The notes under the pieces are model-generated. The model saw only the letters and a list, made by a program, of their open reading frames with translations, was not told the DNA's origin and did not search any database. Below are positions 1 to 8,166 of a stretch of DNA of 64,000 nt, piece after piece. Within the stretch, counting starts at the first letter, position 1. Every line of letters starts with the position of its first letter. The position numbers were made by a program, and so were the translations under genes. The DNA comes from Rivihabitans pingtungensis (GTDB taxonomy: Bacteria; Pseudomonadota; Gammaproteobacteria; Burkholderiales; Aquaspirillaceae): the NCBI RefSeq assembly GCF_003201855.1, contig NZ_QJKI01000008.1, forward strand, positions 32,407 to 96,406, written 5' to 3'.

Positions 1-1075
1 GGTAGCGCACTCGCACGCCAGCCGCGCCGCCTGTGCTGTGCGCAGCGCGCAGCGCGCGGCGCAGGCTGACTGCTGACCAAGTGCGCCAGCTGTCTGGCGG
101 CAGTGCGCCAAGCCGGGCAATCACTGCTGCACCAGCGCCGGCGCTTGCGGCCGCGCCGAGCTGGCCCGCTGCCAGCGCCGGCCGGGCAATCAGCCCTGCC
201 GCCGCCCGCGCATGCGGGATGGCCGCTGTGCCCGCCGGCGTTGGCGCGTTGTAGCGCACTCGCACGCCAGCCGCGCCGCCTGTGCTGTGCGCAGCGCGCA
301 GCGCGCGGCGCAGGCTGACTGCTGACCAAGTGCGCCAGCTGTCTGGCGGCAGTGCGCCAAGCCGGGCAATCACTGCTGCACCAGCGCCGGCGCTTGCGGC
401 CGCGCCGAGCTGGCCCGCTGCCAGCGCCGGCCGGGCAATCAGCCCTGCCGCCGCCCGCGCATGCGGGATGGCCGCTGTGCCCGCCGGCGTTGGCGCGTTG
501 TAGCGGGCCAGCGTGGCCAGGCTGGCGCGGGCATAGGTCTGCAATGTTGGCGACGGCCAGGCGTCCGGGTCGTCCGGCAGGCTGCCTGGGTCGTCCGGGT
601 GGTCAATCGGGACGATGACAGTTGCCCATTCCGGCCAGCTGCGGACGTTTTTGTACGCGGCCACCGCAGATTTGATCCGCGCCCATTCTGCTGCGTCGGC
701 AAGTGCAGGCTGCCAGGGCAACGTCACACGGAACGTGCCCGGGTGGCCCTGTGGTGTTTGCTCCCACCACTCGGTGAGCCTGGCGCGCGGGTAGCCGATA
801 GCTGCCAGCGCGGTGAGCACGGCCCAGGGAGTGCCGCGCAGCCGGTGCAGCTCAAAACTGCGTTTGATCAGCTCGCGCAGCTGATCCGGCGTGGCTGCCG
901 CGTCCGCGCCGTCAACGTGGCGCTCCCAGGCCAGCAGCGGCAGCAGCTCGACCGGGCAGGCGTCAGGGTTGTGATACCGGCGGATGATGCTCGGGTCGGT
1001 GCCCACCGCCAGCGCGTCGACGACGGCGCGCTCCAGCGGCGTGCTGTTGTGCGGCAGCAGCGCCGCCAGGCTCAT
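1..1075 (-). CDS. Phage tail protein I (P2 GpI-like), partial, with tandem 83-residue repeats
   Basis: The start ATG (1075-1073) overlaps the stop of the upstream J gene as ATGA, and the frame stays open to the left window edge, so the C-terminus is missing. Residues 1-190 have the layout of GpI, a baseplate protein of contractile tails, including a segment rich in Leu/Arg/Trp around LHRLRGTPWAVL and the WPEWATVIVP stretch. From residue 191 the protein departs from ordinary GpI and enters an Ala/Gly-rich 83-residue unit present twice exactly, with the first two residues of a possible third unit at the edge. GpI attaches the tail fibre in P2, so the extension may lengthen a fibre-like region; that is inference. 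Confidence 0.75.
   Translation of the reverse strand, partial: MSLAALLPHNSTPLERAVVDALAVGTDPSIIRRYHNPDACPVELLPLLAWERHVDGADAAATPDQLRELIKRSFELHRLRGTPWAVLTALAAIGYPRARLTEWWEQTPQGHPGTFRVTLPWQPALADAAEWARIKSAVAAYKNVRSWPEWATVIVPIDHPDDPGSLPDDPDAWPSPTLQTYARASLATLARYNAPTPAGTAAIPHARAAAGLIARPALAAGQLGAAASAGAGAAVIARLGALPPDSWRTWSAVSLRRALRAAHSTGGAAGVRVRYNAPTPAGTAAIPHARAAAGLIARPALAAGQLGAAASAGAGAAVIARLGALPPDSWRTWSAVSLRRALRAAHSTGGAAGVRVRY
5..502. repeat. Two exact 249-bp tandem repeats inside the tail I gene
   Basis: Positions 5-253 and 254-502 match base for base by eye. The unit is 249 bp, exactly 83 codons, so copy-number change keeps the reading frame. Base 1 differs from the corresponding base 250, so the next unit to the left is either divergent or absent. 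Identity at all codon positions suggests recent duplication rather than old protein repeats. Confidence 0.9.
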
Positions 1076-1989
1076 CGCACCATCCAGCCAATGTCCACCA
1101 AGTCAAACACCACGGCGGTGTCGGCGGCGCAGACGATGTCGTCGGCAAAATCTGTTTCGACGCGCAGCACGCCAGGCTGGCGCAGCGCGGCGTACACCAT
1201 GGATTTGTCCACGATCTGGCCCAGCCGCACCTGCCGGCCACGGGCATCGCCGGCGGCCAGCGCATCAGCAAATGCGCGGCGGGCAGCGGCGACGATCAGC
1301 TCGGCGCCGGTGGCAGCGGCCAGCAGCAGGGTGGCGTGCAGCTGGGCGCGGATGATGTTGGCCGGCTCGGTCAGCACATGGTCGGTCAGCGAGCGGGTCG
1401 GCGAGGCGCGGCCACCGCGCAGCGCGGTTTGCAGGCTGTCCAGCAGCGCGGCGCTGGGCGCGCTGTCGCCGGCCAGCGCCACGACGCGCACCTCGACCGG
1501 TGCGGGGCTGTAAACATGCACATCTGTGATGTCGGCGCTATGCGCCAGCGCCAGCGCGGTGTAGTAATCGGCGCTGCCGATGGCCAGGGTTTCCCAGGCC
1601 AGCTGGGCGCGCAGGCGCAGCCGGGCGTCGCTCTCGTACACCGCCAGCGTGGGCGGGGTGGTGGTGTCGTCGGCGGGGATCAGCTCGATGCGCTGGACGT
1701 TGAGCGCGGCAGCCAGGTTGTCCAGGTCCGCGCCGGTGGCGTACACCAGGCTGCTGGCCCGCCAGGCGTCGTTGACGCGGGCGCGAAACACCAGCTCGCT
1801 GTATGCGGCGTGCTCGGTGAGCAGGGTTAGAGGTTCGCTCTCCAGCTCCAGCGTGCGGGCCAGCGCGTCGCGCATGTCGACCGGGGCGCGGGCGATGATC
1901 TCGGTTTTGCGCCGGGCAATGTCGGCCTCGACATCGAGCGGCTGGAGGATGTCCGGCTGTGGCAGCTGGCTGAAATCGACGAGGCTCAT
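1072..1989 (-). CDS. Baseplate assembly protein J (P2 GpJ-like)
   Basis: A 305-residue protein matching the size and sequence character of GpJ, a wedge component of the contractile-tail baseplate. The N-terminus (MSLVDFSQLPQPDILQPLD) is typical of the family. It overlaps both neighbours by ATGA (tail I downstream, W upstream), so the baseplate genes are translationally coupled. It would act with W, V and I in building the P2-type baseplate. No frameshift or internal stop is visible. Confidence 0.88.
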   Translation of the reverse strand: MSLVDFSQLPQPDILQPLDVEADIARRKTEIIARAPVDMRDALARTLELESEPLTLLTEHAAYSELVFRARVNDAWRASSLVYATGADLDNLAAALNVQRIELIPADDTTTPPTLAVYESDARLRLRAQLAWETLAIGSADYYTALALAHSADITDVHVYSPAPVEVRVVALAGDSAPSAALLDSLQTALRGGRASPTRSLTDHVLTEPANIIRAQLHATLLLAAATGAELIVAAARRAFADALAAGDARGRQVRLGQIVDKSMVYAALRQPGVLRVETDFADDIVCAADTAVVFDLVDIGWMVR

Positions 1990-2363
1990 GCTGCGGCCGC
2001 CAGTTCGGCGCGGGCCATGGCCAGCGACCCTGCGCCGCCGTCGCCGGTGCGCACGTAGTCGATGGCCAGCGTCCAGTCTGTGGCGCTGTCGCTGGCGGCA
2101 AAATCGATGCGCGACACGCGGATGCGCGGCTCCCAGCGCGCCAGCGCGGCCACGGCTCCGGCGCGCAGGCGCTGGATCAGCAGCGGATTGACCGGCTGGT
2201 CAATCAGTGCGGCCAGCGTGGCCCCGAATTCGCGGCGCAGCATGCGCGTGTACAGTGCGGTGTGCAGGATTTTGGCGACAGACTGGCGCAGGTGCGCCTC
2301 GCCGGACAGCCAGCGTCCGGTGCGGGCGTGCATGCCAGACCAGGCGGCGAGCGGGGTGGTCAT
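1986..2363 (-). CDS. Baseplate wedge protein W (GPW/gp25 family)
   Basis: A 125-residue protein of gp25/GpW type, a small wedge protein joining tail sheath and baseplate. The central segment with HTALYTRMLRREFGATL and the Asp-Gln-Pro-Val-Asn turn is characteristic of gp25-like proteins. It overlaps J and V by four bases each, in the usual V-W-J-I order. No oddities are seen. Confidence 0.87.
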   Translation of the reverse strand: MTTPLAAWSGMHARTGRWLSGEAHLRQSVAKILHTALYTRMLRREFGATLAALIDQPVNPLLIQRLRAGAVAALARWEPRIRVSRIDFAASDSATDWTLAIDYVRTGDGGAGSLAMARAELAAAA

Positions 2364-3061
2364 GCGCTGGCATCCTGTCCGTTGGCCACTGGGGCGCCTG
2401 TGGTGTTGTCACCTGCATGCACGCCCGTATGCGTGTGTGTGTGCACGACAACGCCATTGGATTGCATCAGGCCATCGTGGTGGATGATGTCGCCCTGGAT
2501 AGCCGCTGCGTGCCGTCCGACACGACCACGTCCAACCATGCCAGACAGATAGCTCAGCAGGTCATGCACAGTGAGGTTTCCGGTTGCGTCGGTATCCGGT
2601 GCATCCAGCACGATATGCGGGGTTTTGATGGTAATCGTGTTATTTTTGATGGTGATCGACGATGCCCCGGCCGTCAGCACGATGCTGCCACCGGCAGGCA
2701 CAGTCAGACGGCTCTCAGACGTGGCGTGGTTGTGCTCCCAGCGCGCACCATCCGGGTACTCGCGGATGGTGTTGTCTGCGCTGGCGCCATCTGGTGGTGG
2801 GGCATTGTCGCTGTTGAGTGACGGCAGCAGGCGGGCCTGGCTGAGGTCGCCGGACGGGCATTGCAGGGTAACCTGCTCGCCGACGGTCAGTGGATCCCAG
2901 TCACGGGTTGCGCCGGCTCGGCCATGCGACATCGGCAGCCAGTCGGTGAGCAGCTGGCCGGTGCGGATGCGCACGCGATTGCCGCTGTGGTCGATTTTCT
3001 CGACCACGCCGTGGCGGGTTGAGCCGGCGATCCGGTTGGCGTTGTCAACATGTGGGTCCAT
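2360..3061 (-). CDS. Baseplate spike protein V (P2 GpV-like)
   Basis: A 233-residue protein with an OB-fold-like N-terminus and a beta-rich C-terminal spike of repeating Ile/Thr strands. Near the C-terminus (residues about 207-212) it has HTHTHT; in P2 and phi92 spikes such a His-x-His motif binds iron at the tip that punctures the outer membrane. It overlaps W by ATGA and leads the V-W-J-I operon; a 59-bp gap separates it from S. The start at 3061 leaves a protein of normal family length. Confidence 0.9.
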   Translation of the reverse strand: MDPHVDNANRIAGSTRHGVVEKIDHSGNRVRIRTGQLLTDWLPMSHGRAGATRDWDPLTVGEQVTLQCPSGDLSQARLLPSLNSDNAPPPDGASADNTIREYPDGARWEHNHATSESRLTVPAGGSIVLTAGASSITIKNNTITIKTPHIVLDAPDTDATGNLTVHDLLSYLSGMVGRGRVGRHAAAIQGDIIHHDGLMQSNGVVVHTHTHTGVHAGDNTTGAPVANGQDASA

Positions 3062-3120
3062 GTGGCGATCATGACGCAGGCGGCACGCGCGCGCATGAGT
3101 GCTGGCTGTAGTCTGCCCGG

Positions 3121-3585
3121 CTACAGACCGACAGTAGCCAACAGCATTTCGCGGACCATCTCGATATCCGCGTCGCTAAAACCTAGGAGTTGCCGCGCAG
3201 GGTATTGCACCTGCAGGCCATATTTGTTGACGCGGTCACGAAGGCCATGCTGATGGATGTTGGCCAGGCGACCTGCCCCCGCTACAAACTGGATGGTGGC
3301 GCTATCAGCCGTGGTGCGCACAGCCATCCAGCGGGTTTTGCTGAGTTTGGCAAACATGCGGGCGCGACTGCGCCTGAGTTTGTGTGTTTTGTCGTCAACC
3401 TGGGGGCGGCGCGGCGTGTATGCACTGCCATCAGGATTTTGCTGTGCGGCGATGCGCATCTGCTGGTTGTCGCGCAGCTGTTTGCCGGCCGCGCGCAAAA
3501 ACCGAGCTCGCGCACCGGGCGACAGGCACGCGAGCAGCGCGGCGAGTTCACGCTCGAGTGCCGCCAACCCTGCGTCGTCAGACAT
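3121..3585 (-). CDS. Tail completion protein S (phage virion morphogenesis)
   Basis: A 154-residue protein of the P2 GpS type, needed to finish the tail before head joining. The start chosen is ATG 3585, preceded by a G-rich ribosome binding site and overlapping the end of R by 8 bases; an upstream in-frame ATG at 3633 would lie inside R. The PDGSAYTPRRPQ and HQHGLRDRV segments are typical of the family. Confidence 0.85.
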   Translation of the reverse strand: MSDDAGLAALERELAALLACLSPGARARFLRAAGKQLRDNQQMRIAAQQNPDGSAYTPRRPQVDDKTHKLRRSRARMFAKLSKTRWMAVRTTADSATIQFVAGAGRLANIHQHGLRDRVNKYGLQVQYPARQLLGFSDADIEMVREMLLATVGL

Positions 3586-4096
3586 CTGGCCACCCCCACG
3601 GTCTGCTCGGCCATTCGGCGAGTTTTTCGTCACGCAGCCAGAGTTCCCAGCGCTCGGCCATCACCATGTGAGATGGGTCGGTGGGATTGTTTGGTGTGTC
3701 GTGCGGGACGATTTCGGCGCGCACGACGCCGTCAACCAGCGCGGTGCGCACAATGACAATCTCGTCGCACTCGATGTCTAGCAGCATGTCGCAGCTGCTG
3801 TGATTGAGCTGATCAATCTGGTATTTCAGGCCGGTTTTGTTGCGGTCAGGGTTGCGCAGCAGCTCGGGCTGATATTGGCGCAGCCAGGGGATCAGCGGCA
3901 GGATGATCATGTTGATGTCGCCGGGAAAATCCTTGATCAGCACGCGCAGGGTGTAGTGCCAGCGCCAGCCGTTGGAGCGCTCGCCGGTTGCGGCAATGCG
4001 GCCGTGCTCGACCCACATTTCCAGATTGTCCGGGCGGTGGGCCAGCTCGGGGATCATCGCCATCATCGCGGCGCGCAGGCTATCGGGTTTTTTCAT
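3578..4096 (-). CDS. Tail completion protein R (P2 GpR-like)
   Basis: A 172-residue protein starting MKKPDSLRAAM, with the recognisable W-x-Y-T-L-x-V-L-I-x-D-F-P-G-D core of GpR, which acts with S in tail completion. The open frame extends further upstream in alternating codon quality, but ATG 4096 gives the normal family length. It overlaps the zinc-finger gene upstream by 17 bases and S downstream by 8. Confidence 0.87.
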   Translation of the reverse strand: MKKPDSLRAAMMAMIPELAHRPDNLEMWVEHGRIAATGERSNGWRWHYTLRVLIKDFPGDINMIILPLIPWLRQYQPELLRNPDRNKTGLKYQIDQLNHSSCDMLLDIECDEIVIVRTALVDGVVRAEIVPHDTPNNPTDPSHMVMAERWELWLRDEKLAEWPSRPWGWPDV

Positions 4097-4286
4097 GGCT
4101 GGCCTGGCAGTCGATGCAGCGGCGGGCGGTGGGCATGGCGGCGCGGCGGGCGGCGGGGATCTCGTCGCCGCAGTCCATGCAGTTGAGCAGGCCGGGCATG
4201 GCGGGCTGGCGGGCGGCGTGGTCAGCCAGCGCAGCGGTGCGCTGTGCCAGCTCCAGCTCGGCGGCGCGGTCAAAATGGTCGGTCAT
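4080..4286 (-). CDS. Small C4-type zinc-finger protein (TraR/DksA family)
   Basis: A 68-residue protein starting MTDHFDRAAELEL. The C-terminal half has CMDC, then CIDC 17 residues after it, the four-cysteine zinc knuckle of TraR/DksA-like proteins. Small members occur in P2-like phages between lysis and tail genes and can act on RNA polymerase, although the role in this position is not established. The start overlaps the preceding small gene's stop as ATGA, which supports ATG 4286 over the longer frame. Confidence 0.8.
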   Translation of the reverse strand: MTDHFDRAAELELAQRTAALADHAARQPAMPGLLNCMDCGDEIPAARRAAMPTARRCIDCQASHEKTR

Positions 4287-4507
4287 TTGAGCAGTCCATC
4301 GGCGTGGTCGGCGCACAGCGCGCAGGCGTCGGCCAGCTCGCCGCCTGCTGCGCCAATAAACGCCCGCTGGTAAAAACACCAATGCACCGGCCGCTGACGG
4401 CCAGCATCGCCGACCATGGCGCAGACGATGCGATAGCCTGCATCATGGATATAGGTGTCTGGCACGTCGGCAGACCAATGCAGCGGATCACGCATCGCGC
4501 TGCTCAT
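4283..4507 (-). CDS. Small phage protein of unknown function
   Basis: A 74-residue frame between the lysis gene and the zinc-finger gene. It overlaps the upstream gene by 20 bases and ends in an ATGA overlap with the downstream start, which supports real translation. It contains several Cys and His residues (near WCFYQRAF and CALCADHADG) but no domain I recognise. Confidence 0.55.
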   Translation of the reverse strand: MSSAMRDPLHWSADVPDTYIHDAGYRIVCAMVGDAGRQRPVHWCFYQRAFIGAAGGELADACALCADHADGLLK

Positions 4508-4694
4508 TAATGCCAGGCTGTTTGATGACGCGGGCGACAGCGATTGCTGCGGTTGCGTATAGCCCCCAGTTGGCGGGCAGCACCTGGGCCAGAGCAGGTA
4601 CTGCGGGCTCCAGCGCGGCGATGCCTCCGGCCAGCAGGCCGATGCGGATGCTCCAGTAGTTGAGCGCGAGACGCGGTGAGATGAGTTTGATCAT
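4488..4694 (-). CDS. Small membrane protein, possible holin
   Basis: A 68-residue protein with two hydrophobic segments (residues about 14-40 and 44-58). It starts inside the last codons of the endolysin gene (ATGA at 4691-4694). Small two-helix proteins next to an endolysin are commonly holins, which time lysis by opening the inner membrane. Neither family nor function can be proven from sequence alone. Confidence 0.55.
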   Translation of the reverse strand: MIKLISPRLALNYWSIRIGLLAGGIAALEPAVPALAQVLPANWGLYATAAIAVARVIKQPGINEQRDA

Positions 4695-5290
4695 TGCAGT
4701 TTTTCCAGGAGGTCAGAGATGCGTCTCTGGCGATCAATCAAGCCCAGCGTGCTGCCGTTGATGGCCTTGGTGATGGCGGTGTTGTCCTGCTTGTCCGCCA
4801 GGGCGTTGAGCTTGTGGGTGTCCCAGTACCAGCCGGCGGTCAGTGCGGCGTATTTCGGCGTGGCGGCCAGATCCGGGTTGGCGACCAGGTCCACCCCCAG
4901 CGCGGCGCCGGCGGCCTGATAGTTGGCCTTGCCGGTCAGCTGGATCAGGCCACGGCCATGGTAGCGCCAGCCATCGCCCGAGGCTTCAGGGCCATTGCCC
5001 ATGCGGCCGCCATAGACTTTGTTGGCGATTTTTTCCGGCTGGCGGGCGTAGGCATTGGCGGTGGCATCGTCGGGAAAGCGCGACGGCCAGGTATTGCGCA
5101 AGCCCTGGGCCGAGTAGTTGAGGTTTTCGTTCAGCGTGCGAAACCCGCCAGATTCATGGCTGCACTGGCCGATGAAGGCGGCCATGCGCAGCGGGGTGTT
5201 GATCTGGTATTGATGGCATGCCGCTGCTAGTGCAGAGGCAAATCGAACAGGTACGCCGGCGCGATGCAGTGCATCAGAGAGATCCACCAT
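4691..5290 (-). CDS. Endolysin, GH19 chitinase-like muramidase
   Basis: A 199-residue GH19-type cell wall hydrolase. Visible features are the AAFIGQCSHESGGF stretch with the catalytic-type Glu after the His-Glu-Ser, the NLNYSAQGL segment, and GRGLIQLTGKANY. These enzymes cut peptidoglycan at phage release. The chosen start (ATG 5290) overlaps the upstream gene's stop as TGATG; the longer frame reaching 5344 lacks phage-like sequence and a ribosome site. It forms a lysis cassette with the two small membrane proteins around it. Confidence 0.9.
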   Translation of the reverse strand: MVDLSDALHRAGVPVRFASALAAACHQYQINTPLRMAAFIGQCSHESGGFRTLNENLNYSAQGLRNTWPSRFPDDATANAYARQPEKIANKVYGGRMGNGPEASGDGWRYHGRGLIQLTGKANYQAAGAALGVDLVANPDLAATPKYAALTAGWYWDTHKLNALADKQDNTAITKAINGSTLGLIDRQRRISDLLEKLQ

Positions 5291-5589
5291 CAGATTAACC
5301 CCCCATGCTTTGCGGCAAATACGCCGGCCATGGCCAGCGCCCACAGCGCTCGCTCAACGAGCGTGACCGTGCGCGCGGCCTGCGGCGCGGCGTTTTCGAG
5401 TACGCGCATCCGGGTATCCAGCGCGCGGATCTCGGCGGTTTGGCCATTAACGGCCTGAGTCATCCAGCCAATCCGCTCCTCGAGACGGCCGACCACCTCG
5501 ATGGTGTTGGCCATCCGGCGCAGATCCTCGCGCATGGCGGCGATGGTTTGCTGCATCGACTGCAGCGTCGAGTCAATTTCAGGGGGCAT
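5290..5589 (-). CDS. Coiled-coil protein with C-terminal membrane helix, lysis cassette
   Basis: About 99 residues: an N-terminal heptad-rich region (residues 5-65) and one hydrophobic segment near the C-terminus (LWALAMAGVFAA). It lies between X and the endolysin, overlaps the endolysin start by TGATG, and has a GGAG site 6 bases before ATG 5589. It could be a holin or spanin-type lysis protein; I cannot decide. Alternative starts exist at 5595 (ATG) and 5601 (GTG). Confidence 0.6.
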   Translation of the reverse strand: MPPEIDSTLQSMQQTIAAMREDLRRMANTIEVVGRLEERIGWMTQAVNGQTAEIRALDTRMRVLENAAPQAARTVTLVERALWALAMAGVFAAKHGGLI

Positions 5590-5591
5590 GT

Positions 5592-5804
5592 TCATCTCCA
5601 CAGATTGACGGTGGCGACCACCGGGGTGACGGTGGCGACATCCGGCAGTGTTACGGGGTGGCCGGCAGGCAGGGTCAGTGGATAGCGCTCGGCCAGGCCA
5701 GGGTTGATTTGCATGGTGTTGGCGACCATGGCACCGGCGGCGCGACGCTCGCGCCAGACCAGGCTCTCGATGGTGTCTCCGCGCTGGGCGATGGCTGTGC
5801 TCAT
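5592..5804 (-). CDS. Tail protein X (P2 GpX-like)
   Basis: A 70-residue protein with a LysM-like start (QRGDTIESLVWRE) and the INPGLAERYPLTLPAG segment typical of P2 tail protein X, an essential small tail assembly protein. It overlaps L by ATGA (5801-5804). Confidence 0.87.
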   Translation of the reverse strand: MSTAIAQRGDTIESLVWRERRAAGAMVANTMQINPGLAERYPLTLPAGHPVTLPDVATVTPVVATVNLWR

Positions 5805-6319
5805 AGGAGCTCGATCACGTTGTGGCGGTGGCGGTCATCGCCAGGCACACCCGCCGCCAGGATTTGCTGGATCGCATACCAGGCATCGCGTTTGTAGTCG
5901 TCAATTGGCCACGTTGCCCGGTCGGCACGGGTGTGGCCCTCCCAGGTGGTGTCGTAATCGCGCATGCGCTCGAGCAGCGCCGCCGTGGCGGTGCAATAGA
6001 CGGCCTGCACGTAGGCGTGCACGACGGTGCTGATGCCGTCGATCTGCTCGGCTGTGACATCGGCCAGCGCCGAGGCGCCGGCAGATTGCTGCCGCGTGCG
6101 CCAGAGTTGCAGATCGCTGTTGATCTGCGCGATGGCGGTGATCAGCGCGCTGCGCAGGCGCATGGCGGTGACCGTGCCGTCCAGCCGCATGGTTTGACGA
6201 GCCATTTTCGGGTCGATGGCGGGCCAGAATGCGGCGCTGGTGATGGGCTCGCCATCGTCTGCCGGCGCGCCGCCGGCAGTGACCTGGACGGCGACAAATT
6301 GATTGGATTGCTGTGCCAT
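5801..6319 (-). CDS. Head completion protein L (P2 GpL-like)
   Basis: A 172-residue protein with the GpL pattern: SAAFWPAIDP near residue 30, MRLDGTVTAMRLRSAL and a long helix ending in YKRDAWYAIQQIL. GpL stabilises filled heads before tail attachment. It is coupled to X by a four-base overlap, and 94 bp without a gene separates it from M. Confidence 0.87.
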   Translation of the reverse strand: MAQQSNQFVAVQVTAGGAPADDGEPITSAAFWPAIDPKMARQTMRLDGTVTAMRLRSALITAIAQINSDLQLWRTRQQSAGASALADVTAEQIDGISTVVHAYVQAVYCTATAALLERMRDYDTTWEGHTRADRATWPIDDYKRDAWYAIQQILAAGVPGDDRHRHNVIELL

Positions 6320-6413
6320 TGCTGCCGCTCCTGCTGTCGGCGGTGGAGGGGGTTGCCGGGTGCGGGTTAACCCGTCCCATCACCCCCTGCCGCCGGGTGC
6401 GGGGTTCGCTCGT

Positions 6414-7130
6414 TTACGCGCCGGCGTGGCCGGCGGTGTCCTGTTGCGCAGAGCGGGTGGCCCGCTCCAGGCGTTCGATATCTTTTTTGACGCCGCATTT
6501 GTCGTGCAGGCGCATGGCCTCGCGCAGCGCGGTCAGGGCGGCGGGCGGATCGGACTCGGTCAGGCCGAGGCCGATCGCCTTGAACCCCTTCGCGCGCACC
6601 TCGTCTGGCATATCCTCATCACGAGCCATGTCCATGATCGCCTGCACGGCAACCACATCCGGCGGCTGGCCGGACGCGATGGCGCGCAGTGCGGCATCCG
6701 AGATTTCCTCGACCAGCAGGCAGCCCAGCGACCGCTGATATTGGTCAGGGAGGGTCAGCCGGTTGCGCAACGCGTAACTGGCAATGTCCAGCGCGCCGGG
6801 GTAGTCGCCCACATCGATCCGCCAAACCAACACGGTCATCACCACGTCGTCCTGGCGCGGGCTCTCGGCCGACAACACGCCCTCCACCCAGGGGGTGTAG
6901 TCAGGCAGGATTTTGCGTTTGTGCTCGATTTTCCGTTCGACGGACTGGATCTGTTTCAGGTCGCGGCGGTCGGCCAGCAGTTTGGCCAGCATCAGCTCGT
7001 ACTGCGTGCCCGTGGCCTCTGGCAACGCGCCGTTGGCGCCAGCGGCCGGCGCGCCGCTGGCGCGGGCAGCCAGCGCGCGCTGGAATTTGGCGGCGGCCGG
7101 GGTCAGTGGTTTGCGTTCGGCCATGGTCAT
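6414..7130 (-). CDS. Terminase small subunit / endonuclease M (P2 GpM-like)
   Basis: A 238-residue protein of GpM type, which with GpP cuts and packages DNA at cos. Typical parts are the basic coil RRDLKQIQSVERKIEHKRKILPDY and the YALRNRLTLPDQYQRS segment. The start overlaps the capsid gene stop by ATGA. The N-terminal 35 residues are Ala/Gly-rich and variable in this family. Confidence 0.87.
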   Translation of the reverse strand: MTMAERKPLTPAAAKFQRALAARASGAPAAGANGALPEATGTQYELMLAKLLADRRDLKQIQSVERKIEHKRKILPDYTPWVEGVLSAESPRQDDVVMTVLVWRIDVGDYPGALDIASYALRNRLTLPDQYQRSLGCLLVEEISDAALRAIASGQPPDVVAVQAIMDMARDEDMPDEVRAKGFKAIGLGLTESDPPAALTALREAMRLHDKCGVKKDIERLERATRSAQQDTAGHAGA

Positions 7131-8158
7131 GCCACCAGCGTGATGTTTTCGATCAGGCAGGCGCCACCATGGTCCTCTACGACGTAGGCGTCGTTGGACG
7201 ATTCGTAGTTTTCGATTTGGTCCCGTTTGGGGTTGTCAACAATGGTTCGCCGACGCCCGCCGGTCTGGTAGTAGCGGCTCAGGTTGTCCAGCCTGGTGAT
7301 CAGGATCGCGTCCGGCGGGAAACCAGGCACACGCATCGCGCTGAGGTTGCCAACGCGCATTTGCGACACCAGTGCGTCCATTGCCAGGCGTTCAGTGGGC
7401 GCCTGCACCGAGTTGATCAGCGGGAAATATTTGTCGTGCATCAGTTTGCGTCCGACCACGGCAACCAGCTGAGTATCCTCGCGATACCAGGGGTCGAGCA
7501 TATTTTCGACGGCATCGACAACCACCGCGTCCAGCGTTTTATAGCCGTTTTGCGAGGTTGCCGAGCTGCCAACCAGGATTTCGCCAGACCCATCGTCAAC
7601 TTCGTTGAGCACACGCTGCGGTGCGTTGATGCGGATTTTCTGCAACCAGCCAACATTAACGTCTTGCAGCATCGGATTGGCGGTGCGGTCGCTGTTGGCG
7701 GCGCGTGATACACCGTTGAAACCCACCGTCATCACATCCAGCGCGGTGCGCTGCAGGATGGCATCGCGCAAACGTGCCTGGAAATCCGGGAATTTGGCCC
7801 ACATGTCCAGTTTTTCGTACCGCACCAGCGTATCAAAATCGGTTTTGGTGCAGATGTAGCCAATCTGATCCATGGTCGATGGATCAATCGGCTGACGGTC
7901 GTGTTGGGTCGTGTCCGTGGTGCTGGCAATCGGCGAGCCAATGCCCAGCCCCAGTTTTTCACCCATCAATTCGTTGACCGGGACGTTGTTGATGCGCCGC
8001 ATGAAATCGGAGGATTCCTGCAGCCGGGATTCCAGCTTTTGTTGCGCGCTCGGCGCGACGTTGTATTTGCAGTTCATTTCCAGCGGCCCACTCAGGCCAT
8101 ACAGCTGACCCAGGGTTCGGAAATATTGATCCAGCGCCAGTTTGGTTTGCGGGGTCAT
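7127..8158 (-). CDS. Major capsid protein N (P2 GpN-like)
   Basis: A 343-residue P2-type capsid protein. Characteristic parts are the helix ending NNVPVNELMGEKLGLG, the TQHDRQPIDP stretch after it, YICTKTDFDTLVRYEKLDMWA, and WLQKIRINAPQRVL. It would be trimmed at the N-terminus by the O protease during head maturation. It lies directly after O, which supplies scaffold and protease, with an 8-bp gap. Confidence 0.92.
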   Translation of the reverse strand: MTPQTKLALDQYFRTLGQLYGLSGPLEMNCKYNVAPSAQQKLESRLQESSDFMRRINNVPVNELMGEKLGLGIGSPIASTTDTTQHDRQPIDPSTMDQIGYICTKTDFDTLVRYEKLDMWAKFPDFQARLRDAILQRTALDVMTVGFNGVSRAANSDRTANPMLQDVNVGWLQKIRINAPQRVLNEVDDGSGEILVGSSATSQNGYKTLDAVVVDAVENMLDPWYREDTQLVAVVGRKLMHDKYFPLINSVQAPTERLAMDALVSQMRVGNLSAMRVPGFPPDAILITRLDNLSRYYQTGGRRRTIVDNPKRDQIENYESSNDAYVVEDHGGACLIENITLVA

Positions 8159-8166
8159 CGTGTGCC

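Noticed and set aside
461..1513. A 350-codon plus-strand frame opposite the baseplate genes
   Set aside because: Antisense shadow of tail I and J; composition is Arg/Ala-rich without motifs.
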